Assembly (NCBI GenBank): GCA_018398765.1
Contig: JAHBMJ010000348.1
Span: 1-35,000 of the forward strand
Direction of reading: 5' to 3'
Length of the DNA: 35,000 nt
DNA from: Chromera velia
Lineage: Eukaryota; Sar; Chromeraceae
The notes beneath the pieces are model-generated. The model was given only the letters and a program-made list of their open reading frames with translations. It was not told where the DNA came from and made no database searches. The position numbers and the translations under genes were made by a program. Below, one piece after another: positions 8,609 through 18,465 of the stretch (positions are counted from its first letter, which is position 1; every line of letters begins with the position of its first letter).

Positions 8609-10904
8609 ATGAAGCTCGTTGCTGGGGTGGCTCTTGGAGTCGTTGCTGCCAATGCAGCTTTCGACTTCGGTCAGTCCATCTGATGGTGATTCGTGAGGTT
8701 CCTTCTGAGTGACACCTACCAAACACAAGATCTGAAACTGAATTGGTCATAACGTGGGGAGATCAACGCTTAAGAACCATCAAGCAACACCGATCTTTTC
8801 GCGCAACACCTTCGTGAAACACCTGAGCATGGAGAAGCCTGTTGTTTCATGTTTTCTCGAAGCTTCTGTCGTTTGAATACTTGAGACCCTCTGCTACCTG
8901 TATGCAGATAACTTCAAGCTCGATGGGTTCGCTGACAGGATCAAATTCGACCTGGATGGCTTCGGGAAGTTCGGTGACTCTATCGGGAACTCCAAGGGGA
9001 CCAAGAAGGAGGCTTGCGGCGATGGAAAGATTCAGGTGAAGGACGGCGAGACCTGCGACGGCGACAAGTTCCTTCTCGGTGAATTCGCTCCCCCCGATGC
9101 CACCTTCACCTGCCGTGACGACTGCACCTACTGCGGTGACGGCGTCCTCCAGTCTGTTGAGCAGTGCGACTTCGGTCTCCAGAACAGCAACGTAGGCCCT
9201 GGCTGCAGCGAGGATTGCGTGATCATTGAACCCGCAACCTGTGCTGTCGCCGGCTTCGACAACGCTGCCTGCAACGCCGATCCCGACTTCTTTGAGGCCC
9301 TGCCCAACCCCGAGAACATCCTCTGCCCCGATGACTCTGACGCCGCCTCCTGTACCCTGGAATGGTGCTGCGAGCCCCAGCTCTTCTGTTCTCCCGACTA
9401 CACCTGCCAGGTGAGAAAGAAACATTGCATGCATGGGTAATGAGAGACCAGGTAGATAAATCTCGGCACTACTACTCCAAAAAAGCTTCTTGAATCCGAC
9501 GTGTTCTTCGTGAAATCTTGAGAGTCTGCGACAAGAATCCATTCCTTGAGATGAGATCAATCTTTTGGCTATCTACCCTCTGCCTCTTGCAGGAGCCCGT
9601 GAACATGCTGCGTCCCGATGCCGGCGAAACCCCCTGCCCTGGCAATGTCTGCACAGACGCTGTGTGCTGCGTGCCTGAATCTTGCGACGACAGCGACGTC
9701 TGCCTGACGGATAACACCGTCCGCCCCGGAGCTTTCGGCCTCGAGTGCGACGGAAACGCCTGCGACACCTGCGCATGCTGCGTGGATAACACACCTTCAA
9801 TTCCCTCCGATCAATGCGAGGGACCCTGGAACATCAACTACTCGTCCAACAACGGCATCATCGGCCCCTCCCAGGACTGCAATGACCTCGGCAATCCCGT
9901 CATCAATGTAAGTGGATTTTCTATGATCTGGGGCGAGGGAACTTCTTCTCACTGTGCATTAAGAGGAATCAAGCCGTTTGTTTGCCCGCGCATTTTTTTG
10001 CAGAAGAGTGAAGCAAACAAAGCCATGATGGAAGAAGATAAGGCCGGACAAACGAGTCAAAAGAGTCACTAGGTGCGACTAGCTGCGAAAGCATTTTCAC
10101 GGAATCAGTGGGCACGAAGTCGTTTTTCCTCCTCCAAGGCGTGCCAGCAGTCTCACGTGGATCAGTCTCTAACAGGGTCGAGCAGTCATGATCCTTCTTA
10201 CCGGCAGTGGAGATTTTCTCCGACTGCATGTTCAATGTCAGTGCATGGTCAAACACTGTTGCATGGAGGTGATACTGGAGGTGAGACACAAAAGTGAAGA
10301 TGTCTTGTCGACCCTGCTGCCTGCAGTCTGGCGACACTGTCGGCCTGTGCTGGCAGGTGAACAGAGGTGGCGGTACTACCCTTGGAAGTCAGACCGTCGG
10401 ATTCTACCTGCAGTTCGAAATCCTTTCGGGCGACTACATCTGGTCAGTCAATCGGTCTGCTCTCTACCTAGTGGTGAGCAAAAAAGAGATTTGGCTGAAC
10501 GTACGACGAGTGAGAGTCATTTCAAAATTTAATCTTTACGTTGGGTGTGTACGTGCAGGCCCGCTTCAGCTTACCAAAACCCCCTTCTGATCGACGGGTT
10601 TGACGGCGGAAACGGAGAAGCCACGTGTACCATCGACTCCACTGGCAAAAGGCTGCGTTGCGACATTCTTCCCGAGAACAGCGCGCTCTTCATCTTCAGT
10701 GGCGACAACTCTGGTTGTGTGGGAAACTGTTCACCGCCCACTATCTTCCCCGTCGAGCCCACTGGCACTGCAACTCCCCTGGAGGTCTCTGTGACCATCA
10801 CCGGACAGGACGGCACTTGCAGCGTCATCTCCAACACGCAGAATACCGACGGTGCGGTGTGGTTCAACCCCGAACCCCTTGTCAGCATTTTCCCCTCAAA
10901 CTGA
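8609..10904 (+). CDS. Secreted cysteine-rich protein with CGDG disulfide repeats
   Basis: Five exons: 8609-8669, 8908-9410, 9593-9907, 10327-10442 and 10559-10904, giving 446 residues with every splice phase consistent and TGA at the end. The N-terminus MKLVAGVALGVVAANAAFDF is a signal peptide with a likely cut after NAA, so the protein is secreted or enters the endomembrane system. Residues about 50-110 hold two units like the Myxococcus-type cysteine-rich repeat: CGDGKIQVKDGETCDGD, then CGDGVLQSVEQCDFG. Next is a dense Cys region (LEWCCEP, DAVCCVPESC, CDTCACCVD), then a C-terminal domain of about 150 residues with few cysteines that I do not recognise. Function unknown; an extracellular matrix, cell-wall or adhesion role is an inference. 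No transmembrane segment or GPI signal is visible at the C-terminus. Confidence 0.85.
8670..8907 (+). other. Intron 1
   Basis: Donor GTCAGT, acceptor TATGCAG. It splits a codon after its first base (G|AT, Asp). Frames on either side join without a stop. Confidence 0.8.
9411..9592 (+). other. Intron 2
   Basis: Donor GTGAGA, acceptor CTCTTGCAG, phase 0 between TCQ and EPVN. Exons on both sides are Cys-rich and GC-rich while the intron is AT-richer. Confidence 0.8.
9908..10326 (+). other. Intron 3
   Basis: Donor GTAAGT, acceptor CTGCCTGCAG, phase 0 between PVIN and SGDT. It is the longest intron of the gene, 419 bases. Reading frames inside it are accidental. Confidence 0.8.
10443..10558 (+). 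other. Intron 4
   Basis: Donor GTCAGT, acceptor TACGTGCAG, splitting a Trp codon (TG|G) between DYI and PASAY. An alternative donor GTGAGC at 10474 leaves the wrong phase, so GTCAGT, the same donor as intron 1, is preferred. Confidence 0.7.
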
Positions 10905-11710
10905 GAACGGAGCTGTAACCTCTGCATTACTGGGCGACTTCCTTCAGTGAAGGACTGACTTCGTGTGTCCGACTTATCGCTAGACTGTTCGGCCCTTTTC
11001 TTTATGGGAGGCTCTGCTCCTTATGCAGAGGGCTCAATTCACTATGTAATGCGCAATGCTTTGAACTGCCTGCCAATGTGCCTAACGCCTTGTGGCTGCC
11101 TGTGCCTCGGCAGGGATTCCTCGCACGTACCTCTTGAACTTTGCTGCGATGCTGATCTGTGCTGCGATGCCTGCTTCTGAGCAAGGGATTTCCTTGCGCT
11201 TTTCAGCCACACTGTCACTGTATGCATGACTTTGACACCCGGCCATCGACTGGCTTCAATCTTGAAACGGCGAGGTCCACTTCTTGAAACTCACAAGCAG
11301 CGATAAAAGGTTGGATGAAGTTCGCTCGTGGGCCGAGCCGGCCCATGAGTCGTGTCAGAGCAGTTTTTGTGGTATTATGTATACATGAATACGCAGTGCC
11401 ATTGCATGTGCATGTGTTTGCTGGTCACGCTGCGTCTTCTAGGCCACTTGACGAGCTTTCGCAAGCAGTTTCAAATGCAGTTGATCGCAATTATGCATGG
11501 AGACTGTCCCCGGGCTAGTCCGCGGTTTGTCCCTTTGTCTGACTAGTTGTCTGAGAGACTCAATCCAACTCTTCTACTTTCTACAGTCACGGTTACGGCT
11601 AGAGTTACGGTCTCACTTCCTAGCTCACTTCGGCCAAGTACTACCAAGACTGTAGCTTTGATCACTGAATCATTACGTGATAGACCCAACTAGTTGCTAG
11701 TAGTAGTAGT
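10905..11710. other. 3' flank, no gene seen
   Basis: It contains the gene's 3' UTR and spacer. A repeated GCTGCGATGC occurs near 11143-11168. Around 11544 and 11690 are two ACTAGTTG words in inverted setting. No open frame looks coding. Confidence 0.4.
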
Positions 11711-12445
11711 TGGGCATAGTTGGGTGAGTGCCTCGGGGGACATCGGTGGTTTGCATCTATATGATCCTGCATGGCTCAACCGTGCATGTTTATGTAAAAA
11801 CATGCAGTCTCAGGGCCCGTGGAACGCGGGCTGGGCTGCTCTCCAAAGCAAAATGTACTATTCCCGCATGTCGGGGGCGAGTGGGATGCTTTTTGCCCCC
11901 CTAAAGCGGCGCATTTCCGCAAAAAACTCATTTTTTAGAAGCTGAAACTTTGTGTAAGGCGACGTTGTAATGATAAAAAAAGAACTATGAAACAGATTTT
12001 TTATATCATTTCTAGAAACATAGGCTGCCATACAAATTTTATGAGTTTTAGGCCATTTTTTAACGGTTTTCAACAATAAGAAAAACGGTATAAAACTTAT
12101 AAAATTTGTATGGCAGCCTATGTTTCTAGAAATAATATAAAAAATCTGTTGTATAGTTCTTTTTTTATCATTACAACGTCTTCTTATACAAAGTTTCAGC
12201 TTCTAACTCCTTATCAATTATGAGAACGAGTTTTTTGCGGAAAAGCGCCGGTCTCTTATGCAGAAGGGGGGGCAAAAAGCACCCCACTCGCCCCCGGCCA
12301 TGCGAGCTGCTTGAGGAGCGTTTTTCTCTAATCGGGCGACACGTACATACATACCATCCGAACTTCTCCCAGGCCCCAAAAATGAAAAAATACGTTATAC
12401 AAGTGCGCATAATCTCAGGGCCTCTTGGCTGATCTCAGCAAAGCT
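11711..12445 (+). repeat. Dispersed repeat, right copy, with inserted inverted repeat
   Basis: Same head and tail as 7783-8250 and the same orientation, but the middle differs and includes a long inverted repeat (11865-12304). With the left copy it flanks the secreted-protein gene as direct repeats. Confidence 0.45.
11865..12304. repeat. Long imperfect inverted repeat (foldback)
   Basis: The left arm 11865 to about 12047 is matched in reverse complement by about 12090-12304. Outer ends share CGCATG..CGGGGGCGAGTGGG and TGCTTTTTGCCCCCC. Inner parts share GATAAAAAAAGAACTAT and TTTCTAGAAACATAGGCTGC. The right arm is longer by about 30 bases (insertions near 12200-12260). The loop is about 40 bases. 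No transposase frame and no clear target-site duplication, so it could be a MITE or a foldback element. Confidence 0.65.
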
Positions 12446-13169
12446 GCGCCGTCTCCCTGAGGCGATGCACTTGATGTATATGAAACCTCCTCTGCAAGGC
12501 TGAAGGCGACTGGTGTTTCCTCTCCCCCCTCCACACAGTCGAAAGCTGCCTGAGCCTTCTACTCCCCCACCGAAATTTTGCAGGTCTCGAAGGATGAAGG
12601 CATCTCCTCTTCCCCCTTAGACCAATCCAAGGCCGCCTCCGCCTCATCGCTCCTCAAGCTAAACCCCTAGGCTGAACCCAAATGCCCCCCTATTTATACC
12701 GCCAACACCCATATCACTAGCCCCAACAGCTCCATGATATGGAAGCCTTTCCGACCTGTGGCCAGCCATATGGCCGATCATAGGATTCTCGGAGGACTTG
12801 GAGGAGGATTGGCCATTCAAAGAGTCCAAGGAAGACGAATGAGTGCCCAGATGCAGACAAGTAAGCACCGGTCTTGTCCCCCCATACACCCTCCCCCATA
12901 GATGACAACCGCCAGTTACCATTGCAAGTTGAACCCATGGGTGACAGGGCTAGCCCCCCTCCTTCCGCTCCTCCCCAATCTACCTGCATCCCACCGACGC
13001 ATGGACACAGACCCCGGGTTACTCCTAACTGACCCCAGCCAAAGCAGCAGCTAACGCAAAACCGGAAGAGGACCATGGGAGCGACCCAGGCGAATACAGA
13101 GGCGAGGAAAGAGAGGGAGGAGCAAGGAGGGGAGTCTTAGGGGTCCCTGGGACCCCACCCCCAGCCGAT
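12446..13169 (+). other. Proline-rich degenerate coding remnant
   Basis: On the plus strand, stretches read as Pro-rich protein in changing frames with several stops, for example a block reading SDLWPAIWPIIGFSEDLEED near 12740. It leads into the purine-rich retroelement region and may be its eroded 5' ORF. No domain recognised. Confidence 0.25.
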
Positions 13170-14450
13170 GTGCTCAACGGATGGAAGTGGAGAGCAGATA
13201 GGAGGGAGAAGGAAAAGAATGACCAAAAGGGACGGGAAATGAAAGAGGTGGCAGCAGCCCTACCCAGGAGTGAAAGGCTAGCCGGCAGACAGTGGGGGAG
13301 GAAGAAAGAGGAAGAGCGCGAGTCCCACACGGAAGAAAGTGACACAGAGAGCATGCCAAGGGCGGCCGGGGGCAGTAGCCTCTGACGCAGATGACTCAGA
13401 CAGGGAGGAAGAGGAGGAGAGGAAAGACAGGAGGAGGCACGATATGGTGATAGCACGAAGCCTTACAGCCCCCGCAGCCCCCCCACACACATGCGATCGA
13501 AGAGGCACCTCAAAATGAATGCTGCAACTACCATGAGCGAGGTGCGTCAGTTGTAGATGTATACAACTCGGGGGTTACAATAAAGGGGGCAAGCACTGTC
13601 TGCTCAATCACCCTATAGAGATGCACGCATACCCAGCTGATAAACAACAGTATGCGTGTATACAGGGTGAGCAGAGCATTCAACTTTATTATTGAAGGAA
13701 GACACAGAAAAGGATAGGGGAGGGGAGGCCTAGAGGACGGGGGCAGCAGACAGGAGGGAAACGAAGAAAGGCCCCTCCAGAGTCAGGGCCCAGCTGCCTC
13801 CGGGCGGCCGAAAAGAGACAGGACCACATGCATGCAGGCAACACACCCACCCAGAGCCAGGGCAGAGGAGGGAGACGAGCAGACAAGGGAAACGTATGCC
13901 TTGTCCGAGCGACGGCCTCGCGAGGGGAGGGACTCTATGTTGGAGAGGTAACACACATCACACACTAACAGATAACACTCCAGCTGCTTGGCACAAACTA
14001 AGTCTTGCCACAAAAGAAGGGGAGGGAGGGTAAGCGAGGAAGGCGTGGAGGCCGAATAGCGCACCCAAAGACCAACAAGCGAAGGACTTCTATCGATCCT
14101 TCGTCTAAGACTTAAAAGTTTGTGGGCACACAGCCGGAAGGTCACACAGCGGTGTTAGAAACCTTCTCAAGAGAGAAGAGGGTGGACCAAGTGTGCGTGA
14201 ACCTCCACGAGGCAGCAAGAGAGGCAGACACCAGGGGGGAGGAAGAAACCGTTACGTCATGGGCAGGAGTGGCAAGGGCCGCATAAAGATGGTGGAAGAG
14301 AGGGGGAACAGACATAATACAGCGGGAGGCTGCAGGGCAGGTAAGAGCAAGGGAGGGAAAGGGAAGGGGGTCAACTTAAAGGGAGCCGAGAGGCCTCAAC
14401 AAAAGAAAAACGGGGGGGATCAGGGCTATAGATGGGAGGGGGGAAGATAA
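13170..14450 (+). pseudogene. Possible ORF1 remnant, Arg/Lys/Glu-rich
   Basis: Two short open pieces, 13170-13385 (MLNGWKWRADRREKEKNDQK and on) and 14193-14450 (Gly/Arg/Lys-rich), are separated by sequence with many stops. Composition alone (purine-rich strand) produces Lys/Arg/Glu/Gly-rich translations, so coding origin is uncertain. The pyrimidine-rich opposite strand gives long Ser/Leu/Pro-rich shadow frames, which I do not accept as genes. Confidence 0.25.
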
Positions 14451-14692
14451 GTCTACAGGACGCAGGGGAGGGCAAAAGTCTGAGAGAAAGCCTCAGGGTC
14501 ACGAGAGGGGAGGGAAGGGACAGAATTGAAGAGATGAAGGGTCAACTTAGCTAGGTTGTATTGCAAGAGTGGGGGCAGACACGCCAAATGGAGGCAGACT
14601 CTGAGAGGCGCGAACAGTCACAGCAAAGGGAGGATAGACAAGATAGGGGAGAGGAGGGGGGGAGGGGCAACGGAAGGCCAAGGGTAAGATAA

Positions 14693-15531
14693 ATGACGGC
14701 AGAGGAGAGTCAACGCCTCATAGGGGAGGCATCCGGGAGGGGCCGACAGATAGAGGGGGAGGGAGGGAAAGAAAAATGGAGGGGGTGGAGGCAACAGTGG
14801 GAAGAAGCCATGAAGTACACCCAAACGGGGCATTATGTGATGCCTCGGAGGGGACTGGAGAGAGAGATAATAAAAAAGCTGGCAGAGTTGATTGCGGGGG
14901 TTTGGAGGGGGGAGTGGCACAGCGAGGCCCCAATACTATTTTTAACCTCCATCCTGATGCGATGGGACCCCAGGCTCAAGAAAAACGCGGCAGTGAGGCA
15001 AAGTTGGAAGAGAGAATGATAAAATGGGAGGAAGGAGAAGGAGGGAGGAAATAGATAATGAAAGAAGCGAAACTGTTGAGTGATAAAGTAAGAGAAACAA
15101 AGGGGAGACTCTGAGGGCGCAAACGGGAGCAAGAGGAAGATGAAGGGGAGAGGAGGAAGAATTTGATCAGATATTTTCGAGATCTGATGCAAAAAGATAA
15201 GATTCGGCACGCTCTGTGAGGGCTAGTAGAGAGGGAGAAAGGGAGGGTGCTCGATGCAGAGGACATGTTCCAGGTTGGGAACGGGCCCATACAGACAGTT
15301 GCAGCCACATTAGAGATGAAGCACCTAAAGTCTGACAGCCGCAGCCTCCACATGGATGGACTCATCCTCCTCTCCGAAGGGGAAGCCCTCCCTCCGTTTG
15401 AATACATAGTGATCACCTCCGACGGCATCGAGGAAGTGATTAGAAGACTGCAGGGCAGCGCAGGCCCCTCTGGGTTTGATAACACCAATCTACAGTCTGC
15501 TTTTCTCCGATACGGCCCCGCCATGCAGTGA
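14693..15531 (+). pseudogene. Reverse transcriptase, N-terminal part
   Basis: The frame at 14693-15019 contains TGHYVMPRRGLEREIIKKLA followed by a helix-rich stretch. The second block (from about 15121) reads LIRYFRDLMQKDKIRHAL, TGA at 15217-15219, then GLVEREKGRVLDAEDMF and on to VITSDGIEEVIRRLQGSAGP with SGFDNTNLQSAFLRYG, ending at 15531. The last part is the typical lead-in to an RT domain (IT..E+..VIR.L.G.AGPSG.D). At least one frameshift separates the two blocks. The product cannot be made in one piece. Confidence 0.6.
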
Positions 15532-15622
15532 CCAGCTGACTCAGAGAGAGGAGGTGGCAAGACTGATAGAGGTTATAGCAAATGGAATATAGGGATGGGA
15601 GAGAGTGTGAGCCTTCAGGGCA

Positions 15623-16139
15623 TGTTGGCTGGTTGCTTTCAATAAATGCCCCGGCGCCCGACCGGTAGGTTAGCCGATAAGGATCGGAAAGTCTATGAGG
15701 CAATTGATGGCCAAAGCCATTATGCATAAGACTAAAGAGGAGCCTGCAGCTGCGATCAGCCGCGTGTGGGGCAGAACACTATCAGCTAGCAGGGGGGCAC
15801 TGTGATACTGACAGTAGGGCGCCATCGAGGCGGTAATCCATGCAGTGGGGGGGGTATGGGAGGATATAGACAGGCCGCACGTGTCGGCTAGTTGCCCTCG
15901 ATAAGTGCCCCGGCGCCCGACCGGTAGGCTAGCCGATAAGGATCGGAAAGTCTATGAGGCGACTGATGGCCAAAGCCATCATACATAAGACTAAAGAGGA
16001 GCTTGCAGCCGCGATCAGCTACGTGTGGGGCAGAACATTATCAGCTAGCAGGGGGGCACTGTGACACTGACAGCAGGGCGCCATCGAGGCGGTAATCTAT
16101 GCAGTGGGGGGGGTATGGGAGGATATAGACAGGCCGGGC
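15623..16139 (+). repeat. 259-bp tandem duplication inside RT
   Basis: Unit 1 at 15623-15880 and unit 2 at 15882-16139 are nearly identical, sharing CCCCGGCGCCCGACCGGTAG and AGGGGGGCACTGTGA, with differences mostly transitions. Each unit encodes PGARPVG, a basic stretch MRQLMAKAI or its equivalent, and EAVIHAVGGVWEDI in shifting frames. The duplication therefore repeats one segment of the RT gene. Confidence 0.8.
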
Positions 16140-16149
16140 TACAAGGGAC

Positions 16150-16470
16150 AACCCATGCTTAGCGTTCGGCCTAGTACTAGAAGTAGACGCCTCTAACGGC
16201 TTTGGGGAAGCAAGAAGGATTGCAGAACTCTGGAATGTTAGAGTCAAGTGGCCGCGAGCGGCATAGTTCATCTTCAATTGTTACAGAGGAGAATCTGATG
16301 CCAAAATGTTCCTACGGGGGGGGAACAGCCTCCGAACAGGACGACAGTTCTTCAAAGCAAGGAAAGATAGACAGAGGGAGACCTTCTAGTATGCAAGGAA
16401 AGATAGACAGAGGGCTATGCAATCACTCAGCTTCCCCTTGTGTGGGTACTATGAGATACCAATACACAGG
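16150..16470 (+). pseudogene. Reverse transcriptase, middle part
   Basis: On the plus strand LVLEVDASNGFGEARRIAEL, then WNVRVKWPRAA, TAG, FIFNCYRGESDAKMFLRGG correspond to the first catalytic Asp motif (VDASNAF) and the following palm region of this RT type. It then degrades. AMQSLSFPLCGYYEIPIHR near 16417 resembles the TQGDPLAM..Y....PL segment in damaged form, next to a duplicated AGGAAAGATAGACAGAGGG (16360 and 16397). Confidence 0.6.
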
Positions 16471-16594
16471 TCAGGGCGGGGGAAAGGGGAAGGGATAAAT
16501 AGAGAGAAAGAGCAAGCAGTGAGAATGGGGAGGGAAGGAAAGGGCGACAGGAGGGGGATACGGGCGTCAAGGGGGACGACCAGGAGGCACACAA

Positions 16595-16955
16595 CCGAGA
16601 ACTTTGGAGACAAACGGATTGGATTCCATAGATCCCCCCCTCCGTTCTCTTCATGAACTCTTCTACCTTCTTTCCCACCTACTTCTCTTTCTCCGTTTCA
16701 TCTCCCACACATCCTCCTAGGAGTCTGCACCCTGTCACGATGGTTATTCCCTTTCCCCCCTCTTCCTTAGGTAAAAACTCGGCAAACATACACCTTCTTA
16801 GCTTCTTCCACAAACCGTGCAGGGACTGCGAGAATTGTTTTATTAGGCTTGGGGAAGTAGCTTATGGCTAGACCCCTCTGCAGCACTGTGCGGTACCATT
16901 CCCTGATCATCACTAGCCTGCCGAGGCAGGACGCATCGTCTGCGTACCATACCTA
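16595..16955 (-). pseudogene. Reverse transcriptase C-terminal part, inverted
   Basis: On the minus strand VWYADDASCLGRLVMIREWY is followed by YFPKPNKTILAVPARFVEEA and, after a stop and probable frameshift, by ITIVTGCRLLGGCVGDE and KVEEFMKRTEG. This is the YADD catalytic box and thumb region of the same RT type whose N-terminal parts lie on the opposite strand just to the left. YADD codons are at 16935-16946 and are intact. A stop (TAG) precedes VWYADD, at a position that is commonly Gln. The orientation implies an inversion with a breakpoint between about 16470 and 16600. Confidence 0.65.
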
Positions 16956-17967
16956 TCGTCATGCTTTGCGTGCGTGGGGGGGCTACTGGTTCGGCTAAGG
17001 CATCTGGAGGTCTAGAGAGAGTGACTGAAGCAGTTGTGCATGGCATTGCGCCTCATACAGGAAGCGTACACGGCTTACATACGTTAAGTCACAACAGTGG
17101 GAGTGAGGGTTCCTGTAGAGGGTCACACAAGTAAGGGGGGAACAGTTTGATCCCGTTAAGGCAGCAATTTGAGACAGGCTACTCCCTGCCTTGCTATTCA
17201 GGAGGCCTCGCGATAGCTCCCATACCGCCGCAGAGCAATAGATGAGAGAGGTCAGTGCACTACCAGTTAGACTGGGGGGGATGGGGATTGACAATCCCAA
17301 GACAGAAGGGGGAGAAGCGAGAGCGACGTCTTAGGCAGCAACTAGAGAACTTACACAGGCCATTCGAGAAGGAAGAAAGGTAGAGGAGGAAAAAAAAAAG
17401 AGAGGAAAGGAAGGAGGCTCGTAAAGAGTACAGCGAGAGAAAGAGGGTGTAAGCTGTTTTACAGGAGTCTTAGTAATATCAGATACAGATGGTTAAAGTC
17501 TGATAGACATCGGTTGGTTTAGTCTAGCAGTTAATATCAATCTTGAGCATTCTTAGTGATGATGTCAAGCAGACACATCAAGCAATATTAAGCATGCACT
17601 TTACTAAAATCACTTAATGAAAGCATACCCGACTTCACGATGCGCGGCCTCGTGATATACCTATACACGCTATGTGGCCCGGGTCCCCCATCTGGCCCAC
17701 ATCTGCCTGACGCTTGCCAGCCCTTTATTACTCAGTCTTCTTATTAGGCGGAATGCCCCTCACACTTGCCCGTCTTTCAAGCCAACGTCTATGCTTAGCT
17801 CTGAAGACTGATATATTAATCATATATCCATCGAGCGATTGGACAATCAATTCTTATACCTATCTATCTTCTCATTAAGCGCCTATCTAGCATGCCCTCG
17901 AGTGATTGAGTTATCATCATATATTGTCTTTCACCCTATGCCTTTCCTCCCTCACACTGCCCGTCTG
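16956..17967. other. Spacer between two retroelements
   Basis: The minus strand right of YADD may still hold eroded RT sequence up to about 17050. From 17340 there is a purine-rich patch (A-rich near 17390), then AT-rich non-coding sequence to the chromovirus stop. The 3' LTR of the chromovirus should lie at about 17450-17960, but no matching copy was found near 22900-23230. Confidence 0.35.
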
Positions 17968-18465
17968 TCATTTTTCTTTCCTTTTGAAATCAGTGATCCT
18001 TTCTTTTGCTCTCTTAAGATTCTTCGCTGGCTCCCACGAAGCATCTTTCACTCCAAACCCTTTCCATTTAACTAAATAATGCTGTTTCCTTGAAATTCTC
18101 TTGCTGTCCAAAATTCTATCTACCTCATACTCAGCACCCTCGAGCCTCGGAAGTCTAACTGTAGGTGGAGGGTCACCCGGCTCTCTCACATACTTTTTCA
18201 AATAGTTCATATTCATCACAGGATGAATACGAACTCCTGCCGGGAAGATCAACTCATACGCTCCCCATGTGATTGCCCTCTCTACCTTAAAAGGACAAAA
18301 CCACACAGGCTCAAGCTTCCTCTTTACTCCCTCCGGCCTTCTTTCTTGTTCGAAAAATTCTTTATGCACTAACACCCAATTTTCTGGACCCAATTCCAGT
18401 TCTCTATGATAACGATCATAGTAGTGAGCTGCCGTCTCCCTTGCTTGCTCCAGGCACTCCTTCGC
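17968..18465 (-). pseudogene. Integrase C-terminus and chromodomain
   Basis: The integrase tail (ETAAHYYDRYHRELELG, LVHKEFFEQERRPEGV, FKVERAITWGAYELIFPAG, HPVMNMNYLKKY) leads to a chromodomain: YEVDRILDSKRISRKQHYLV, KWKGFGVKDASWEPAKNL. The aromatic cage positions (Tyr, Trp, Trp) look present. Chromodomains of this type direct integration to marked chromatin. The block is open to TGA 17968-17970, the best-kept part of the element. Confidence 0.85.

Larger units (their letters stand above)
13170..16955. mobile_element. Decayed non-Copia, non-Gypsy retroelement
   Basis: A purine-rich plus-strand region (13080-15240) leads into reverse transcriptase blocks at 14693-16470 (+), and a further RT block with YADD lies at 16595-16955 (-). 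The motif set (AGPSGFDN, PGARPVG, VDASNGF, ELWNVRVKWP, FIFNCYRG, VWYADDAS, YFPKPNKT) belongs to an RT type found in many protist and invertebrate genomes. It differs from LTR-element RTs. I cannot assign the superfamily (LINE-like or DIRS-like) by eye, and element ends are not visible. Highly basic, Gly/Lys/Arg-rich frames at 13170-14450 may be remnants of its first ORF. Confidence 0.55.

Noticed and set aside
9226-9414. Pro/Thr-rich plus-strand frame inside exon 2 of the secreted-protein gene
   Set aside because: Overlaps the Cys-rich exon in another frame, and the exon frame is supported by splice phase and signal peptide.
13025-15210. Many minus-strand Ser/Leu/Pro-rich frames, some with apparent membrane segments
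   Set aside because: They arise from the pyrimidine-rich complement of a purine-rich retroelement. RT motifs are on the plus strand.
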